DNA of 64,000 bases from NCBI RefSeq assembly GCF_021650975.2, contig NZ_CP091285.1:3844001-3908000 (forward strand). The letters are read 5' to 3'. A model generated the notes under the pieces. That model searched no databases. It saw only the letters and a list, made by a program, of their open reading frames with translations, and was not told where the DNA came from. The position numbers were made by a program, and so were the translations under genes. How positions within the stretch are numbered: position 1 is the stretch's first letter; each line of letters opens with the position of its first letter. Shown piece by piece: positions 61,359 through 64,000 of this stretch. This stretch comes from Flavobacterium jumunjinense (GTDB lineage: Bacteria > Bacteroidota > Bacteroidia > Flavobacteriales > Flavobacteriaceae).

Positions 61359-62009
61359 ATGAAAAAATCAGTACTACCTTTATTACTTATTGCAATTAGT
61401 TTTGCCTCTTGTAAAAACGAAGAAACAAAAGTAGAAACAGAAGTAAAACCTGTTGATACGACTACAGAAATTGCCGTTGAAGAACCAATAACTATTCCAG
61501 ATTCTGCTACAATTAATAAAGCGATGATGGACTACATGACTCCAAATGAAGCACATATGAATTTAGCTAAAGAAAATGGAATTTGGGACGAAGAATTAAC
61601 AATGTGGATGCACGCAGGAGCAACACCACAAACAAGTAAAGCAACTGCTGAGTATAAAATGATTCTTAACGGGATGCATCAAGAAATGACCCATAAAGGC
61701 GACTTTATGGGTATGCCATTTGAAGGAAGAGGAACTATGTCTTTTGATAATGCTACACAAGAATATGTTTCAACTTGGGTTGATAATATGAGTTCTGGTG
61801 TAACAAACATGAGAGGAAAATTAGATAAGGAAACTAATATTCTTAAAATGGAAGGACAAAGTGTAGATCCTGTAACAAAACAGTTAAAAAGAATGAAAGA
61901 AGTCATTACCTATATCGATTCTAACAATCATAAATTAGAAATGTATGATACTGGTTATGATGGCATAGAATTCAAAACAATGGAGATTATCTTAAAAAGA
62001 AGAAAATAA
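61359..62009 (+). CDS. DUF1579-like lipoprotein
   Basis: A 216-residue lipoprotein (LLLIAISFASC, Cys about 19) with an acidic linker (ETEVKPVDTTTEIAVEEP) and a DUF1579-like domain from about 60: GIWDEELTMWMHAGATPQTSKATAEYKMILNGMHQEMTHKGDFMGMPFEGRG. It begins 21 bases after the beta-helix gene and is likely co-transcribed. Function unknown. Confidence 0.85.
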   Translation: MKKSVLPLLLIAISFASCKNEETKVETEVKPVDTTTEIAVEEPITIPDSATINKAMMDYMTPNEAHMNLAKENGIWDEELTMWMHAGATPQTSKATAEYKMILNGMHQEMTHKGDFMGMPFEGRGTMSFDNATQEYVSTWVDNMSSGVTNMRGKLDKETNILKMEGQSVDPVTKQLKRMKEVITYIDSNNHKLEMYDTGYDGIEFKTMEIILKRRK

Positions 62010-62111
62010 TTACATTTTATTATTATTAATAAAAATGTTAATAATTTAACAATGCGTTAATTTTTAATAGTGTTTTTGTGTATATATTTACTCTACATAA
62101 ACACAACTATA

Positions 62112-63686
62112 ATGAAAAAAATTAACGCATTCTTTTTTGTAATACTTTCTGTATGTATTACTTACGGCCAAGCCCCTTCAGGCTATTATTCATCCGCTTC
62201 AGGAAATGGCTACACACTAAAAACTCAATTATACAATATTATTAAAAACCATAATAATAGAGGTTATAGTGGACTTTGGACAACATACAATACATCAGAT
62301 AGAGATCATCAAAACGAAAATGACAATACCATTTTCGATTTATACTCAGAAGTTCAGAATGGCTCAGATCCCTATAACTTCACATACGGTTCTAATCAAT
62401 GCGGAACCTATTCCATAGAAGGAAATTGTTATAATAGAGAACACATGATTCCGCAATCTGTTTTCAACTCTGCTTCTCCAATGGTTGCAGATGCTCATTT
62501 TATAACACCTACAGATGGAAAAGTAAATGGTATTCGTTCTAATTATCCTCACGGAGATGTTGCATCAGCATCTATAACAACTAGAAATGGAAGCAAATTA
62601 GGCTCAAGTGCCGTTTCTGGATATTCTGGAACTGTTTTCGAACCTGTAGATGCTTTTAAAGGAGACATAGCACGCATGTATTTTTATTTTGCGACACGCT
62701 ATCAAAATACTGTAGCAAATTACAATTACGATATGTTTAATAATAACAGTACACAGGTTTTTACAACTCCTTTCCTAAATATGCTTTTAGCATGGCATGC
62801 ACAAGACCCTGTTAGCGCAAGGGAAATTGAAAGAAATAATGCTATTTATGCTAGACAAGGAAATAGAAATCCATATATCGACAATCCAAACTATGTCAAT
62901 TTAATTTGGGGCGGAACTTCTGGAGGAGACAATACAGGAGGAGGAAACAATTCGGGTACTAAGAGCGATTTATATCTTTCTGAATATGTTGAAGGTTCAT
63001 CAAACAACAAGGCTTTAGAAATCAAAAATGAAACTGGAAATAATATCAATTTATCTTCCTATTCTGTAAAAAAACAAACGAATGGATCAGGTTCATGGAG
63101 TTCAGGGTTAAATTTATCAGGTACATTAAACAATAATGGAAAATTTGTAATTGTGAACAGTTCGATATCTTCTTCGTGTTACAATAAAAGCAATGCAAAC
63201 ATTTCAACTAGTGCTACAGAAATGGCATTTAATGGAAATGACCCTATTGGTCTTTTCAAAAATGGTGTATTAATTGATATTATTGGAAACTACAACGGTG
63301 GGGCATCAAATTTTGCTTCTGAGGTAACAATTAGACGAAAATCAACTGCAACTGTACCAAAAACGACTTATAATAGTTCAGATTGGAATACCTTTGCTTC
63401 GAATACTTGTAGTGATTTAGGAAACAAAACAACACAAGAAAACGTTGATTCAACTATTAAATTCAGGGCATTTCCAAATCCAAATAATGGAAATTTCAGT
63501 ATTTCAGTAGAAAACATAGACGCTACTACTTTAGTTGAAATACATTCAATACTAGGTCAGAAAGTATATTCAAAAACTATTCAAAATGATAGCCAAATTG
63601 AGATTAATAGTCTTTCAAAAGGTATTTATTATATCAGAGTCTCTAATACTGTTTTTAATAAAGTTTCAAAAGTAATAATCGAATAA
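62112..63686 (+). CDS. Secreted endonuclease I with lamin-tail domain and T9SS sorting tail
   Basis: A 524-residue secreted protein. Signal peptide (FFVILSVCITYGQ); endonuclease I domain (about 20-260) with the motif YNREHMIPQSVF containing the catalytic His and TDGKVNGIRSNYPHG; a Gly/Asn linker; a lamin-tail (LTD) domain (SDLYLSEYVEGSSNNKALEIKNETG); and a C-terminal type A T9SS sorting domain (FPNPNNGNFSISVE ... KGIYYIRVSN). It degrades extracellular DNA, for nutrients or biofilm turnover. The ATG at 62112 is used rather than an upstream ATG at 62070 because it gives the signal peptide. Confidence 0.93.
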   Translation: MKKINAFFFVILSVCITYGQAPSGYYSSASGNGYTLKTQLYNIIKNHNNRGYSGLWTTYNTSDRDHQNENDNTIFDLYSEVQNGSDPYNFTYGSNQCGTYSIEGNCYNREHMIPQSVFNSASPMVADAHFITPTDGKVNGIRSNYPHGDVASASITTRNGSKLGSSAVSGYSGTVFEPVDAFKGDIARMYFYFATRYQNTVANYNYDMFNNNSTQVFTTPFLNMLLAWHAQDPVSAREIERNNAIYARQGNRNPYIDNPNYVNLIWGGTSGGDNTGGGNNSGTKSDLYLSEYVEGSSNNKALEIKNETGNNINLSSYSVKKQTNGSGSWSSGLNLSGTLNNNGKFVIVNSSISSSCYNKSNANISTSATEMAFNGNDPIGLFKNGVLIDIIGNYNGGASNFASEVTIRRKSTATVPKTTYNSSDWNTFASNTCSDLGNKTTQENVDSTIKFRAFPNPNNGNFSISVENIDATTLVEIHSILGQKVYSKTIQNDSQIEINSLSKGIYYIRVSNTVFNKVSKVIIE

Positions 63687-63705
63687 AAAACTTCATAAAA
63701 TACTT

Positions 63706-63741
63706 AAAAATCCTATCCTTCTACAATGATAGGATTTTTTT
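63706..63741 (+). terminator. Terminator of the endonuclease gene
   Basis: 12-bp perfect stem AAAAATCCTATC / GATAGGATTTTT, 10-base loop, with the T run included in the right arm. Confidence 0.9.
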
Positions 63742-63764
63742 GTTACTAAGTTTGATATTTATGC

Positions 63765-63795
63765 TTTGAACTTCAATTTTTTTAAAATAAATTTG
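63765..63795 (+). promoter_or_regulatory. Promoter of purL
   Basis: TTTG at 63765-63768, 19 bases, TAAATTTG at 63788-63795: exact consensus, 70 bases before the ATG, leaving a roughly 65-base leader. Confidence 0.8.
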
Positions 63796-63865
63796 CACTA
63801 TAAACAACAACACCCGAGGCGAAACGAATTGTTTGAAGCGCAACGGAATAAAACAACACAACACA

Positions 63866-64000
63866 ATGATTCATTTTTTCGGAAACGAAACCGCTACTCT
63901 ATTTGCTGTTCAGTCTCAAAATGAACTTTCAGTAGAAACTGTATCAAAATTAAATTGGCTTTTTAACGCTTCACTTATTGTAGACAATCAAAATAAAGTT
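63866..64000 (+). CDS. purL: Phosphoribosylformylglycinamidine synthase, N-terminus (cut by right edge)
   Basis: 45 codons from an ATG at 63866, open to the edge. The start (MIHFFGNETATLFAVQSQ, ETVSKLNWLF) matches the N-terminal domain of the large-type PurL found in Flavobacteriaceae, the fourth step of purine synthesis. The identification rests on this short N-terminus and a good promoter. Confidence 0.75.
   Translation, partial: MIHFFGNETATLFAVQSQNELSVETVSKLNWLFNASLIVDNQNKV

Overview
The window comes from a member of the Bacteroidota, most likely family Flavobacteriaceae; the genus cannot be fixed from sequence alone. The evidence is the AT-rich composition, a SusC/SusD pair, lipoproteins with typical lipoboxes, a type IX secretion (T9SS) sorting tail, a bacillithiol gene (bshB1), and promoters of the form TTTG-N19-TANNTTTG. 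Perfect copies of that promoter precede fahA, purL and both tRNA-His genes.

Layout. (1) 1-10.1 kb: a LytS-like histidine kinase cut by the left edge, then an N-acetylglucosamine/chito-oligosaccharide locus: SusC transporter, SusD lipoprotein, a NagB deaminase fused to a PIG-L deacetylase, and a GH20 beta-N-acetylhexosaminidase. (2) 10.2-15.3 kb: a membrane-anchored unknown protein, a LytS/LytTR two-component pair, a full-length ChrA chromate transporter and a TPR protein. (3) 15.2-18.2 kb: a GC-rich pocket split by a complete IS4-family (IS50-like) element with 19-bp inverted repeats and a 9-bp target duplication, then eight copies of a 41-bp tandem repeat ahead of a DUF6261-type gene.

(4) 18.2-50.4 kb is the most unusual part: about 30 genes, all on the + strand, mostly one per transcription unit, each separated by long related repeats. 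The repeats fall into three main families in blocks (A about 18.2-26.4, B about 27.3-35.2, C about 37.0-50.4) plus several singletons. In most units the first 8-11 bases after a GTT at the unit's start are the reverse complement of the bases just before an AAC/AAT after its gene. This is the signature of integron gene cassettes (R'' and R' core sites of attC). No integrase is seen here, so I read it as an integron-like cassette array, possibly lacking its own integrase. Unlike textbook attC sites, these carry promoter-like motifs in their 3' halves; all seven B sites keep the motif and six of them have TTTTG-N19-TANNTTTAC. Cargo includes small secreted or membrane proteins, VOC and tautomerase enzymes, a CDF exporter, serine hydrolases, an esterase, and proteins of families used as toxin immunity (SUKH, SUFU).

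(5) 50.4-51.7 kb: a complete IS3-family element with a canonical A AAA AAG frameshift site, inserted into a C-family repeat. (6) 51.7-64 kb: housekeeping genes. These are an HTH/coiled-coil protein, tyrS behind a tyrosine-rich leader ORF and terminator (probable attenuator), glyA, fahA, two tRNA-His copies in a 302-bp-spaced duplication, bshB1, an isochorismate synthase and hotdog thioesterase (menaquinone-type), a beta-helix lipoprotein, a DUF1579-like lipoprotein, a T9SS-secreted endonuclease I and the start of purL.
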